Source: Planctomycetota bacterium (lineage in GTDB: Bacteria; Planctomycetota; UBA1135; UBA2386). Taken from it: DNA of 64,000 nucleotides. Numbering within the stretch: the stretch's first letter is position 1; every line of letters starts with the position of its first letter. The notes under the pieces were generated by a model. The model ran no database searches and was not told the origin of the DNA. It saw nothing but the letters and a program-made list of their open reading frames with translations. Made by a program: the position numbers and the translations under genes. The DNA is taken from the NCBI GenBank assembly GCA_020638695.1, contig JACKIB010000007.1:1-64000 (forward strand). The letters are read 5' to 3'. This document shows positions 10,101 to 17,068 of the stretch, in pieces.

Positions 10101-10367
10101 TTCGCCCGGCACCACCGCGCGCCGGCCGTCGTGGTCGCGCGTCGCACCGGCGAAGGAATCGAGACGCAGTCCACCCGACCCCTTCGCGCCCCCGCGTCGG
10201 TGCCCGGCGTCCGGACCGTGGCACGGGAAGCACTTTCCGGCCAGGATCGGCCGGATGTCGCGGTCGAAGACGAGCGACGGACGGGGGGCAGCGGTCGGGT
10301 CGCTCTGGGCGGAAGCCACGCCCATGAGCAACGCGAGGACCAACGGGACGCGCGAGAACGAGACCAA
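7119..10367 (-). CDS. PSCyt1/PSCyt2/PSD1 planctomycete cytochrome-type protein with F5/8 type C-like insert
   Basis: A 1082-residue secreted protein. A signal peptide (residues 1-20) is followed by a planctomycete cytochrome C domain with haem-binding motif CFPCH (46-50), then the DUF1549/PSCyt2 region (IDRFVAARL ... LTGLPPTRAQV) with a second CAQCH near 350. A discoidin-like (F5/8 type C) segment follows around 470-640 (LARHGTARQSST ... WWELDLGG), then the DUF1553/PSD1 domain (NPLTARVAANRFWELLFG ... LLDYLASELVASGWDVKRL). Such proteins are thought to be c-type haem enzymes or carbohydrate-binding surface proteins; the reaction is unknown. No ATG fits the signal peptide, so the start is taken as TTG at 10367 and is uncertain. 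Confidence 0.92.
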   Translation of the reverse strand: MVSFSRVPLVLALLMGVASAQSDPTAAPRPSLVFDRDIRPILAGKCFPCHGPDAGHRRGGAKGSGGLRLDSFAGATRDHDGRRAVVPGEPQHSELIRRVIARGKGRMPPAAHGKALTDREVALLRAWIESGAEYAVHWAFVPVVRPAVPPLPPGSAALPNPIDRFVAARLHREGLSPASRADRRTLLRRVCLDLTGLPPTRAQVARFLADARPNAFEALVDSLLDSPAYGEHMARHWLDLARYADSAGYAEDHLRTIWAYRDWVIRAFERNLPFDRFTVEQLAGDLLPDAGQEQQIATAFHRNTMTNSEGGTDDEEFRCAAVVDRVSTTMTVWMGMTMACAQCHDHKYDPLRQREFYALYAFFNTTQDSDRQDERPVLQVFAPRDLQRRTALRRELGELDRTLAADTEELRAAAAAWHTEFPRSSTWQPVTPLRVRGRTLRIDRVDRPIAALRVAPPLDPEQVKLSSKPRAARPVMGRFVRISLPGTKRLLSLAEVQVFAGGDNLARHGTARQSSTDFGGTAERAIDGITDGRYDKGSTTHTETSEGPWWELDLGGMHEVERVVVWNRADRLEARLRGFRLELLDAQRHAVWNTTVERAPRPQVALAPSGAMPLRARAWSSAEATTWVLEEPLDGAAVLQLEMPRSKAAHRISVSDDPRFGAYRRVAGEVLAVLARSTTAGNHAERALVRRAFGGVAPRLAAVRHKREVLQRELDAIRPQTTVPVLLEQPVAARRSTHVHVRGNFLNHGARVEPAVPRVFPALPEGAPRDRLALARWLVDPRNPLTARVAANRFWELLFGTGLVATSEDFGIRGARPSHPKLLDYLASELVASGWDVKRLIRSIVTSSTYCASSAASDALRRHDPGNRLLARGPRRRLSAEMVRDQALMLAGLLSAKRFGPPVRPPRPVLGLKAAFGRSTDWTDSTGEDRHRRAIYTLWRRSIPYPSMATFDAPSREVCTVRREPTNTPLQALVTLNDPVYVEAAQALARRICAGGGANAEQRVAFGFELCTVRHPEPVEVRRLVQLFERAKAGYAGDPTAARRFATEPIGAAPPGIDLAELAAWTVVANVLLNLDEVLVKR

Positions 10368-10513
10368 GGTGGCGCCATGCTACTCGACGAAGGGCCGCGC
10401 ACCGCACAGGCAACCCCGCAGGCCCGCGGAGTCGCCGCTGCCAGCGAAGTGGACTGACTTCGGGTCGGACACTCGGGTGCCCGGTTGGGTGGGCGTTGGC
10501 CGAGCCTTACCAC

Positions 10514-10601
10514 ATGAGCTGCAGGGGCGCAGATCGTTCCGGTACCCGATGGTCCTCCGGTACCTCCGTGACACCCGGGCGACTGCTTCTCCAGCGGACG
10601 C
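10514..10601. repeat. Short interspersed repeat, family D (copy 1)
   Basis: Aligns over about 88 bases, at roughly 65 percent identity, with 18513-18600. The best block is GAGCTGCAGGGG, identical in both; further matches are CCGGTAC, GTACCTC and GTGACAC/ATGACAC. It occupies the 253-base gap between the PSD1 gene and the PcfJ-like gene. No promoter is obvious. Confidence 0.5.
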
Positions 10602-10620
10602 ACACCGGCTCGGCACCACG

Positions 10621-12093
10621 TCACACCCAATCCGCAATCCGTAGCTCCACCGCCCGCGCCCAGGACATCATCACGCTCCGCGCCCGCGAGCCCGGGCGCT
10701 CGTTCCGCTTGCCGCGCGCCTGGACGATCTCGCGGGAGGAATTGCGCACCTCGATGGTCAGGAGCTTCTGCCGCAGCCCGTCGCCCTCCTGCACCTCGAC
10801 CGACCAGATCGAACAGCGCCCGCCGCGGCAAGATTGCCAGTAGGTCGCCACACAGTGGTGCATCTCCCGGCCCTCCGCCACCAACTGCGCGGTGCTGCAC
10901 AGCTCACGCACGGTGTCGGTTCGCACCACCTCGCCGGAACGGTCCTTCTCCACCGAGCGGTACGGCAGGATTCCGCTCGGCCCCCAAGTGACGTTCTGCT
11001 GCGGCGCGAACCCGTGCCCGAGCCGGCGGTGCCAAGTCCCGACCTGCCGCAGCAACGCGTCGGGGTTGCGACCGCGCATCGTCAAGTTCGGCTGCGGTGG
11101 CGGAACCGCGCGCACCCGCCCGCGCTCATCGGCGACGCGCTCCTCGGCAAACCGTTGGGCAAACAAGTAGTCGAGCACCGGCCCGACGTGCGCTCGATCG
11201 AGCAGCGGGTTGCGGATGAAGAAGCGCAGCACCGATTCCCAGAATTCGTGGTGCTCGAAACCGCGCACCAGCGCGGTGCCGCGCAGCGCCTCGACCAGCG
11301 GCGCATCGCCGCCCAGTCCGTGCACCTGCCCCCAGCGCAGCGCTTCGAGCACGGTGTAGCGCGACGGCGCCAGCAGGAAGTGGTGCGCCATCTTCTTGGT
11401 CATCGCGAACGGCAGCCCCTCGACGGTGCGAATGCTCTGCCCACTGCCGAGGTGCAGGAACCACGCGCGATGGCGCGCGCCCGCCACGCGATGGTCGTAC
11501 CACGCCGAATCGAGGAACGCTGGCACCGGCCACTGCGCGAACAGATGCCGTGCCAGGGCCGCAAACCGGCGCTCGGCGTTGCGCGTCCGCGGCCGGAACT
11601 CGGCCGGCGGGCGCACGACCCGCTCGGCGAACTCCACCAGGCGCAGCAGTGGTGCCAGGTGATCGCCGATCAGCTCGGGGCAGCGCTCCGCGACCACCCG
11701 CAACACGTCGCGCGCGAACGCGCGCTGCGCCGCCGGGCGCCGCGTGTCTGCCAACAGTACCTGCACCGGTTCGAGCAGCGCCGGCAGTTCAACCGACTCG
11801 CCATCGAGTAGGCGCAGCAGCACCCGGTCTGGGCGCCGCACCACCCGCGCCGCGACGATCCGCCGGTCGGCCGCGGTGCGGCGCGCGAGATTCTCCTCGC
11901 GATCGAGTTGGCGGCGGTTCTTCTGCACCCCCGGTGCGAACTCGTGGCGGCGGCACCATGCGCGGTACTCGGCGAGGGTCGCGACACCGAGCACGTGGAG
12001 GTGCCGCTGCATTTCCTCGGACAGCTCGGCGACGGACTGCGGCGGCGGGTCGGTGGTGACGACGCGGCGGCTTCGGGATCTCTTGGTGGCCAT
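10621..12093 (-). CDS. PcfJ-like protein
   Basis: A 490-residue soluble protein. The C-terminal 85 residues match the PcfJ-like family: EGREMHHCVATYW (about 407-419), RCSIWSVEV, LLTIEV, IVQARGKRNERP and a terminal tryptophan-containing helix. PcfJ was named from a conjugative plasmid, but relatives are common on chromosomes and their biochemical role is unknown. The N-terminal 400 residues are basic and leucine-rich, with a possible helical-repeat character and no motif I recognise. The gene starts with ATG at 12093 and stands alone between a repeat-bearing gap and the CorC pair. Nothing nearby (relaxase, type IV secretion) points to a conjugative element. Confidence 0.75.
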   Translation of the reverse strand: MATKRSRSRRVVTTDPPPQSVAELSEEMQRHLHVLGVATLAEYRAWCRRHEFAPGVQKNRRQLDREENLARRTAADRRIVAARVVRRPDRVLLRLLDGESVELPALLEPVQVLLADTRRPAAQRAFARDVLRVVAERCPELIGDHLAPLLRLVEFAERVVRPPAEFRPRTRNAERRFAALARHLFAQWPVPAFLDSAWYDHRVAGARHRAWFLHLGSGQSIRTVEGLPFAMTKKMAHHFLLAPSRYTVLEALRWGQVHGLGGDAPLVEALRGTALVRGFEHHEFWESVLRFFIRNPLLDRAHVGPVLDYLFAQRFAEERVADERGRVRAVPPPQPNLTMRGRNPDALLRQVGTWHRRLGHGFAPQQNVTWGPSGILPYRSVEKDRSGEVVRTDTVRELCSTAQLVAEGREMHHCVATYWQSCRGGRCSIWSVEVQEGDGLRQKLLTIEVRNSSREIVQARGKRNERPGSRARSVMMSWARAVELRIADWV

Positions 12094-12201
12094 TGCGGAG
12101 GCGACCCCGCACTCCCCCGCGTGCCGGTCGACCGCCCTGGATCGTCGCCTATCCGTGCATCGCCGACAACCCCCCGCGGCGGGTGCCCGCGGCGCGCGCG
12201 C

Positions 12202-13530
12202 TCAGCCTTCCTCCGCGGGCTCCGCCTCCACCTCGACCAGGCACTCCGCCACACCGCGGCCCTCGACTTCGATCACGACGAGCCGCACCGGGCCGTGCCG
12301 GACCGTGTCGCCGACCTGCGCCGGGCGACCGAGTTGCAACAACACCAGTCCCGACACCGTCTCCGCGTCGGTGCTCGGCAACGCGAGCTCCAACAGCTCC
12401 GCCAGCTCCACCAGCCGCAGGCTGCCGAGCACGTGCAGTCGGCCCTGCGCATCGCGGAACGCCTCGGAGGTGCCCTCGAGGCTGTCCTCGCCCTCTTCGA
12501 TGCTGCCGGCGACCTCTTCGAACAGGTCCTTCACGGTCAGCATCCCGGCGGTCCCGCCGTGCTCGTCCATCACCACGACCGCGTGCGTCTTGTCGCGGCG
12601 CATGGCCGCCAGCACGCGATCCAGGGTCATCGTCTCCGGCACGAAGGTGATCGGCCACACCGAGGCCCGCGTCAGCGGCTTCCACTTCTGCAGTAACCGC
12701 AACAGGTCGCGGATGTGCACGATGCCGACGATCTCGTCGAGATCGCCGACGTACACCGGGTAGCGGGTGTGTTGCTCCTCCTTGATCACACTGCCGATCT
12801 GCTCCGGCGTGGCGCCGAGCTCGAGGGCGTACAAGCTGACCCGCGGCACCATCACGTCGTAGGCCTTCTGCTGGGCGAAGTCGAACACCTCGGCCAGCGC
12901 CTTGCCGGACTCGCTGCCGATACCCCCGGCGGCGCGACTGACCTCGACGATGTGGGCGATGTCCTCCGCGGTGTGGTGCGCGCTGCCGTGCACCTGCGAG
13001 CGGTCGATGCCGAACAGCCGAATCAACCGGTTGCTGAGGAACTCGAGCAGGACCACCGCCGGCAGGAACAACCGCTGCGTGGTCATCGCCATCGGCGCGG
13101 TGAAGGACACCGCTCCCACCGGCCGCGACAGGGCGATCGACTTGGGCACCATCTCGCCGAGCACCACGTGCAGGAACGTCATCAACGCCACCGCGCCGAT
13201 GCTCGCCACCACGTGCGCCGTCACGGTTCCGGCGGCGCCGAGCCATGCGAACAGCAAGACCAGACGGTCGGCGACCGCGTGTTCGCCGTACATGCCCAGC
13301 CCCAGACTGGCCGCCGTCACTCCGAGCTGGGTCGCAGCGATGTAGCGGTCCTGGCGGCGCGGATCGTCCAACACCGCGAGCACGCGGCGGGCGCCGCGGT
13401 GGCCGCCTTCGGCGCGGTGGCCCAGCGCCGCCCGCGACACGCCGACGATCGCGAACTCGGCGGCGACGAACAGTCCGTTGAGCACCACCAACCCGAGCAC
13501 CACCAAGATGACCCAGAGCAGCCCGTCCAT
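12202..13530 (-). CDS. CNNM/CorC-type membrane protein with CBS domains (HlyC/CorC family), second of pair
   Basis: A 442-residue protein with the usual order: an N-terminal CNNM (DUF21) membrane domain (residues 1 to about 190; NGLFVAAEFAIVGVSR, LGLGMYGEHAVA, HVVLGEMVPKSIAL), two CBS repeats (MVPRVSLYAL ... RYPVYVGDLDEIVGIVHIRDLL; AVVVMDEHGGTAGMLTVKDLFEEV), and a CorC/HlyC-type transporter-associated domain to the end. The family is implicated in magnesium or cobalt efflux and ion homeostasis, and some members are loosely annotated as hemolysins. Its ATG at 13530 overlaps the stop of the upstream paralogue (ATGA), so two homologous subunits are made from one unit, perhaps as a heterodimer. 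Confidence 0.93.
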   Translation of the reverse strand: MDGLLWVILVVLGLVVLNGLFVAAEFAIVGVSRAALGHRAEGGHRGARRVLAVLDDPRRQDRYIAATQLGVTAASLGLGMYGEHAVADRLVLLFAWLGAAGTVTAHVVASIGAVALMTFLHVVLGEMVPKSIALSRPVGAVSFTAPMAMTTQRLFLPAVVLLEFLSNRLIRLFGIDRSQVHGSAHHTAEDIAHIVEVSRAAGGIGSESGKALAEVFDFAQQKAYDVMVPRVSLYALELGATPEQIGSVIKEEQHTRYPVYVGDLDEIVGIVHIRDLLRLLQKWKPLTRASVWPITFVPETMTLDRVLAAMRRDKTHAVVVMDEHGGTAGMLTVKDLFEEVAGSIEEGEDSLEGTSEAFRDAQGRLHVLGSLRLVELAELLELALPSTDAETVSGLVLLQLGRPAQVGDTVRHGPVRLVVIEVEGRGVAECLVEVEAEPAEEG

Positions 13531-14837
13531 CAGGTATTCGCTCCCTCGCCCCCCGCCTCGGCGGCGATCGGACGCGCCAGTACCGACTGGATGACGTTCT
13601 TCTCCACCGCCTCGATCTCGACCTCGACCCCGAACACGTCGACCGTCTGGCCGGGCGAAGGCAACTGGCCGAGGTGCTCGGTGATGAACCCGTTGACGGT
13701 CGTCGACACGCCCTGCCACGCGACCCCGACCCAGTCTTCGACCTCGTCGAGGCGCAGGCGCCCGGGCAGGCGCACCCGTCCGTCGGCCAACCGCTGCGGC
13801 TGCTCCTCCGGACCACTGAACTCGTCACCGACCTCGCCGAACACGTGGCGCAGGACGTCTTCCAGCGTGACCAGCCCGGCGACTCCGCCGAACTCGTCCA
13901 TCACGATCGCCTGCATGGTGCGCTTGGCGCGCAGCGTGGCCAACAACCGATCGGCCATCATCCCCTCGTAGACGAACGCGATCGGCCGCACCAGCCGGCG
14001 CCAGTCCTTGATGCTGCCGGTCTCGACCGCGTGCCGGGCGAGGTCTTTGGTGTGGATCACCCCGAGGATTCCGTCGAGGTCCTCGCGGTACACCGGAAGC
14101 CGCGTGTAGCTGCCGCGCAGCATCACCTGCACCGACTCCTCGACCGGCGCGTCGATGTCGACCGCGACGATGTCGCGGCGCGGCACCATGAGCTGCCGCG
14201 CGGTGACCACTTCGAGGTCGAGCACCTGCTGCAGCAACTGCTGCTGGTCGGGTTCCAACGTGCCGGACGCGATGATCAAGTCGATCTCCTGGCGCGTGTG
14301 CACGTGGCGCTCGGCGGCGACCGGTTGGCCGAGCAAGCGCAGCACCAGGCGCGAACAGCCGGTGAGGAACGTCACCAGGAAGCCGAACACGCGCTGCCAG
14401 AACACCACCGGCCAGACGGTGAACATCGCCACCCGATTGGGCCGGTGCAACGCGAGCGACTTCGGCGCCTGCTCCCCGATCACGATCTGGGTCAGCGTCA
14501 GCACAGCCAGCACCAGCGCTGATGCGAGCGAATGCGCCCCCACCGCCTGCAGCCACCCGGCGTCGACGAACAACTCCTCGAGGCGCCCCGCCAACGCGTA
14601 CTCGCAGTACGCGCCGAGCCCGAGGCTGGTGACGGTGATGCCGAGCTGGCAGGCGGAGATGTAGCGGTCGAGCTGCAGGGGGTCGACCAGGATCGGCAGC
14701 AGCACGCGAGCCGAACTGCGCCCCTGCTCGGCGAAGCCGCGCACCCGACTCTCCTTGGTGCCGATCGCCGCGAACTCCGCGGCGACGAACACCGCGTTCA
14801 GCAGCAACAGCCCGACGATCACCAGCACCGCGGTCAT
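13530..14837 (-). CDS. CNNM/CorC-type membrane protein with CBS domains (HlyC/CorC family), first of pair
   Basis: A 435-residue paralogue of the following gene with the same architecture: CNNM domain (LNAVFVAAEFAAIGTKESR, LGLGAYCEYALAGRLEEL, IVIGEQAPKSLALHRP), CBS pair (LMVPRRDIVAVDIDAP ... RLPVYREDLDGILGVIHTKDLARH; AIVMDEFGGVAGLVTLEDVLRHVFGEV) and the C-terminal domain (RLRLDEVEDWVGV ... VEVEIEAVEKN). The ATG at 14837 is chosen because hydrophobic sequence begins immediately (MTAVLVIVGLLLLNAVF); the open frame extends upstream with non-coding character. The stop overlaps the next start by four bases. CBS domains in this family usually bind adenine nucleotides and gate transport. Confidence 0.93.
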   Translation of the reverse strand: MTAVLVIVGLLLLNAVFVAAEFAAIGTKESRVRGFAEQGRSSARVLLPILVDPLQLDRYISACQLGITVTSLGLGAYCEYALAGRLEELFVDAGWLQAVGAHSLASALVLAVLTLTQIVIGEQAPKSLALHRPNRVAMFTVWPVVFWQRVFGFLVTFLTGCSRLVLRLLGQPVAAERHVHTRQEIDLIIASGTLEPDQQQLLQQVLDLEVVTARQLMVPRRDIVAVDIDAPVEESVQVMLRGSYTRLPVYREDLDGILGVIHTKDLARHAVETGSIKDWRRLVRPIAFVYEGMMADRLLATLRAKRTMQAIVMDEFGGVAGLVTLEDVLRHVFGEVGDEFSGPEEQPQRLADGRVRLPGRLRLDEVEDWVGVAWQGVSTTVNGFITEHLGQLPSPGQTVDVFGVEVEIEAVEKNVIQSVLARPIAAEAGGEGANT

Positions 14838-14938
14838 CGTCGGTGCGCCCGCCGCGACGGCGGGTCCTCGGCGGCGGCCTCGGGTCGGGCGATGCGCTGC
14901 GGACTTCGGATGCGTGGCACGGGCACGGGAGTGCGCGG

Positions 14939-15475
14939 CTACCGGCCGGGGCGGAACACGGCCACGCGGTCGGGGTTCCCCTCGAGGAACGGTCCGCCGA
15001 TCAGGTCGATGCAGTACGGGATCGCCGGCATCACGGCATCGAGGCAAACGCGGATCGAACCCGGTTTGCCCGGCAGCGTGACGACCAAGCTGTGCTGCAG
15101 CACGCCCGCGGTCTGCCGCGACAGGATCGCGGTCGGCACTCCGGCCTGCAGCGACGCGGCGCGCATCTGCTCGCCGAAGCCGGGCAGCAGCTTGTCACAC
15201 GCCTGCTCGAGGGCTTCGGGCGTCACGTCGCGCGGCGCCGGCCCGGTACCGCCGGTCGTGCAGATCAGCGCACACCCGGAGTCGGCGAACTCGCGGATCG
15301 CCGCGACGATCTGCGGCATCTCGTCGGGGATGACGCGGCGCACGTAAGCGCACTCGGTCGCGAGGTAGTCGCGCAACGCCTGCTCGATCGCGGGCCCCGA
15401 CAGATCGTCGTAAGCCCCGGCGCTCGCCCGGTCGGAGATCGTCAGGATGCCGATCTGGGGAAGGTCGCTGGCCAT
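14939..15475 (-). CDS. mogA: Molybdopterin adenylyltransferase MogA
   Basis: A 178-residue protein of the MoaB/MogA fold, which adenylates molybdopterin before molybdenum insertion in cofactor synthesis. Family signatures are IGILTISDRASAGAYDDLSG near the N-terminus, TTGGTGPAPRDVTPEA (about 75-90) for substrate phosphate binding, and LPGKPGS followed by the proline-containing segment near the C-terminus. Start ATG at 15475 fits homologues; an in-frame TTG at 15487 is an alternative. No other molybdenum cofactor gene is in the window. MoaB, a close relative, is a possible alternative name, but the YDDLSG and TTGGTG context favours MogA. Confidence 0.88.
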   Translation of the reverse strand: MASDLPQIGILTISDRASAGAYDDLSGPAIEQALRDYLATECAYVRRVIPDEMPQIVAAIREFADSGCALICTTGGTGPAPRDVTPEALEQACDKLLPGFGEQMRAASLQAGVPTAILSRQTAGVLQHSLVVTLPGKPGSIRVCLDAVMPAIPYCIDLIGGPFLEGNPDRVAVFRPGR

Positions 15476-15569
15476 CGTCGAGAGCAAGACGGAGTGGAGA
15501 ATAGGTGGCTGGCCCGACGCGCGACGAACTCAGCGGCGGCGGCGTGCGAACACGGCAGCCGGACTCGAG

Positions 15570-15923
15570 TCAGAACGGCTTCGGCGCCACGCCCAACCAC
15601 GCCGCGGCGACTCCGGCGCCGCCGGCCACCAGCCAGCCGAGCGCCAGCGGCAGAATACCCTTCTTGTGCATCGTCGGCAGCGCCCCGACCAGCAGCCAGA
15701 CTCCGAGCTTCGCCCACACCCAGCCCGGCCACGGCCAGTTGAGGCCCAGCCTCGCCAACAATCCGAATCCGGCGACCAGCAGCGCGAGCATGCCGAGCCC
15801 GTGCAACACCAGCCCGAACCGGCTCGGGCCCTGATCGCGCGACCGCAGCAGGATGCCGCCCAGTCCGAGGAAGGTCAGGATCAGGCCGGTGAGGTGGAGC
15901 ACCTTGTACGCTTCGTAGGGCAT
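15570..15923 (-). CDS. Small integral membrane protein (four predicted helices)
   Basis: A 117-residue hydrophobic protein with about four transmembrane segments: VLHLTGLILTFLGLGGILL, FGLVLHGLGMLALLVAGFG, WAKLGVWLLVGALP and LALGWLVAGGAGVAAAWLG. The opening MPYEAYKVLHLTG with conserved histidine resembles small haem- or quinone-associated membrane proteins of the SirB/CopD-like type, but the resemblance is weak and no function is assigned. The ATG at 15923 is preferred; the frame upstream of it runs through a MITE-like repeat and is not expected to be translated. It is downstream of that repeat and precedes mogA with a gap of about 95 bases. Confidence 0.7.
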   Translation of the reverse strand: MPYEAYKVLHLTGLILTFLGLGGILLRSRDQGPSRFGLVLHGLGMLALLVAGFGLLARLGLNWPWPGWVWAKLGVWLLVGALPTMHKKGILPLALGWLVAGGAGVAAAWLGVAPKPF

Positions 15924-15974
15924 GTGGTAGATCTCAGGTGATGTGCCGCGTGGAATCAACTGGCGTCGACCGCC

Positions 15975-16145
15975 AGCCCGGACAATGCACGACCGAGCTG
16001 CTGCGGTCGCGCAACGTCCTTCTGCGCCGCACGTCAGAACCGCTCCTCCAGGGGGTGCACCCGCCTCGGGGCTGAACCTACCGTTCTCCTTGCCGGCAAC
16101 AACCTTGCACGATCCCGCGACACTGCTCATGCAGAGTCCGGGCCG
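15975..16145 (+). repeat. MITE-like interspersed repeat, full copy
   Basis: About 170 bases. The left end is AGCCCGGACAATGCACGACC and the right end is the inverse of that type (CTGCTCATGCAGAGTCCGGGC). Compared with 39672-39852 the last 70 bases are about 90 percent identical, including GAACCT-x-CCGTTCTCCTTGCC and GCAACAACCTTGCACGATC. The inverted ends give it the shape of a miniature inverted-repeat element, with no coding capacity of its own. It separates the small membrane protein gene from the SIMPL gene. Confidence 0.75.
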
Positions 16146-16313
16146 GACCGGGTAACGGGTTGCGTCCCGGGGTGCGAACCCGGCGAACCCGGCTACTCAC
16201 GTCGACGGCGACTTCGCTGCCGGCGAACCCCGGGCGACGTGTCCCGAGCACCGCAAGATCGAGCAAGGCTGTCGTCGGGGCCGAAGAAACGAGCGGCGAG
16301 ATAGCATCCCACG

Positions 16314-16958
16314 ATGCCCGAATCCCACCCCGACCGCATTCTGGTCCGCGCCGCAGTGGAGCACGACCTGCCCGCCGACCGCGCCGAGGTCGAGCTGATC
16401 GTCTCCGGAAGCTCGTTCTTCAGCGGCAGCTCCGCGCTCGCGCGCGCCAAGGAAGTACGGGACGTGGTGGGCACGCTGACCGAACTCGGAGTCCCCGCCG
16501 ACGACGTCAGCCTGCTCGACGTGGTCGCCGAGTCGAGCAAGGGACTGATCACCACGACGTCCTCCGCGACCTACACGTTGAAGGTGGTCGTGCGCCAACT
16601 CGACCGCCTCGCCGACGTGCAGATCGAGAGCACGCGGCACAAGCACACCAAGTTGGGCGACGTGGTGTGGAAATACCCCGACATCGATCCCCTGGAGGAC
16701 GAATGGCTCGCCACCGCGATGCGGCGCGCCAAGGCCAAGGCCACGATCATCGCCGAGGCACTCGGCGTAGGACTCGGCACCGTGCACCTCGCCGAGTTCG
16801 ATCGCATCGAAGAGGGAAGGCCCATGCCGATGGCCAGCGAACGCGCGCTGGTGCGCGGCCGGGTCGAGAGCGTGGGCGAAGTGCTGGGGATGGGCGTCGT
16901 GCACACCCGGCGGGCAGGCGTGCGCGTGCGGGTGGAGTACCGACTGCGCGGCAGCTGA
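16314..16958 (+). CDS. SIMPL domain (DUF541) protein
   Basis: A 214-residue protein. The SIMPL/DUF541 pattern is visible in the N-terminal strand VRAAVEHDLPADRAEVELIVSG, the helix ALARAKEVRDVVGTLTELGV, a middle strand TYTLKVVVRQLDRLADV and the C-terminal RAGVRVRVEYRL. Characterised members are periplasmic or membrane-associated and poorly understood. This one has no visible signal peptide or lipobox and may act in the cytoplasm, unless an upstream start was missed. Start ATG at 16314 follows the stop codons of the preceding repeat region. No operon partner: the next gene is convergent. Confidence 0.8.
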   Translation: MPESHPDRILVRAAVEHDLPADRAEVELIVSGSSFFSGSSALARAKEVRDVVGTLTELGVPADDVSLLDVVAESSKGLITTTSSATYTLKVVVRQLDRLADVQIESTRHKHTKLGDVVWKYPDIDPLEDEWLATAMRRAKAKATIIAEALGVGLGTVHLAEFDRIEEGRPMPMASERALVRGRVESVGEVLGMGVVHTRRAGVRVRVEYRLRGS

Positions 16959-17068
16959 CCGCCGTCGGGCAGGAGGCGCCCAGCATCGCAGCCGAGGTCG
17001 AGCGGACACTCGGGCGGGCGCTGCGCTTTGCGCCCATCACGTGCGAACGCGATCCGCGGCCTTCCGGA

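Noticed and set aside
14939..15475. Link between mogA and the candidate selenoprotein (for example a Sec-dependent molybdoenzyme)
   Set aside because: The genes are 9 kb apart, no molybdoenzyme is in the window, and the UGA gene has no molybdopterin-related motif.
15924..16130. N-terminal extension of the small membrane protein, through the MITE-like copy
   Set aside because: The same translation appears in the repeat copy at 39.7 kb, so it reflects the repeat and not a conserved protein.
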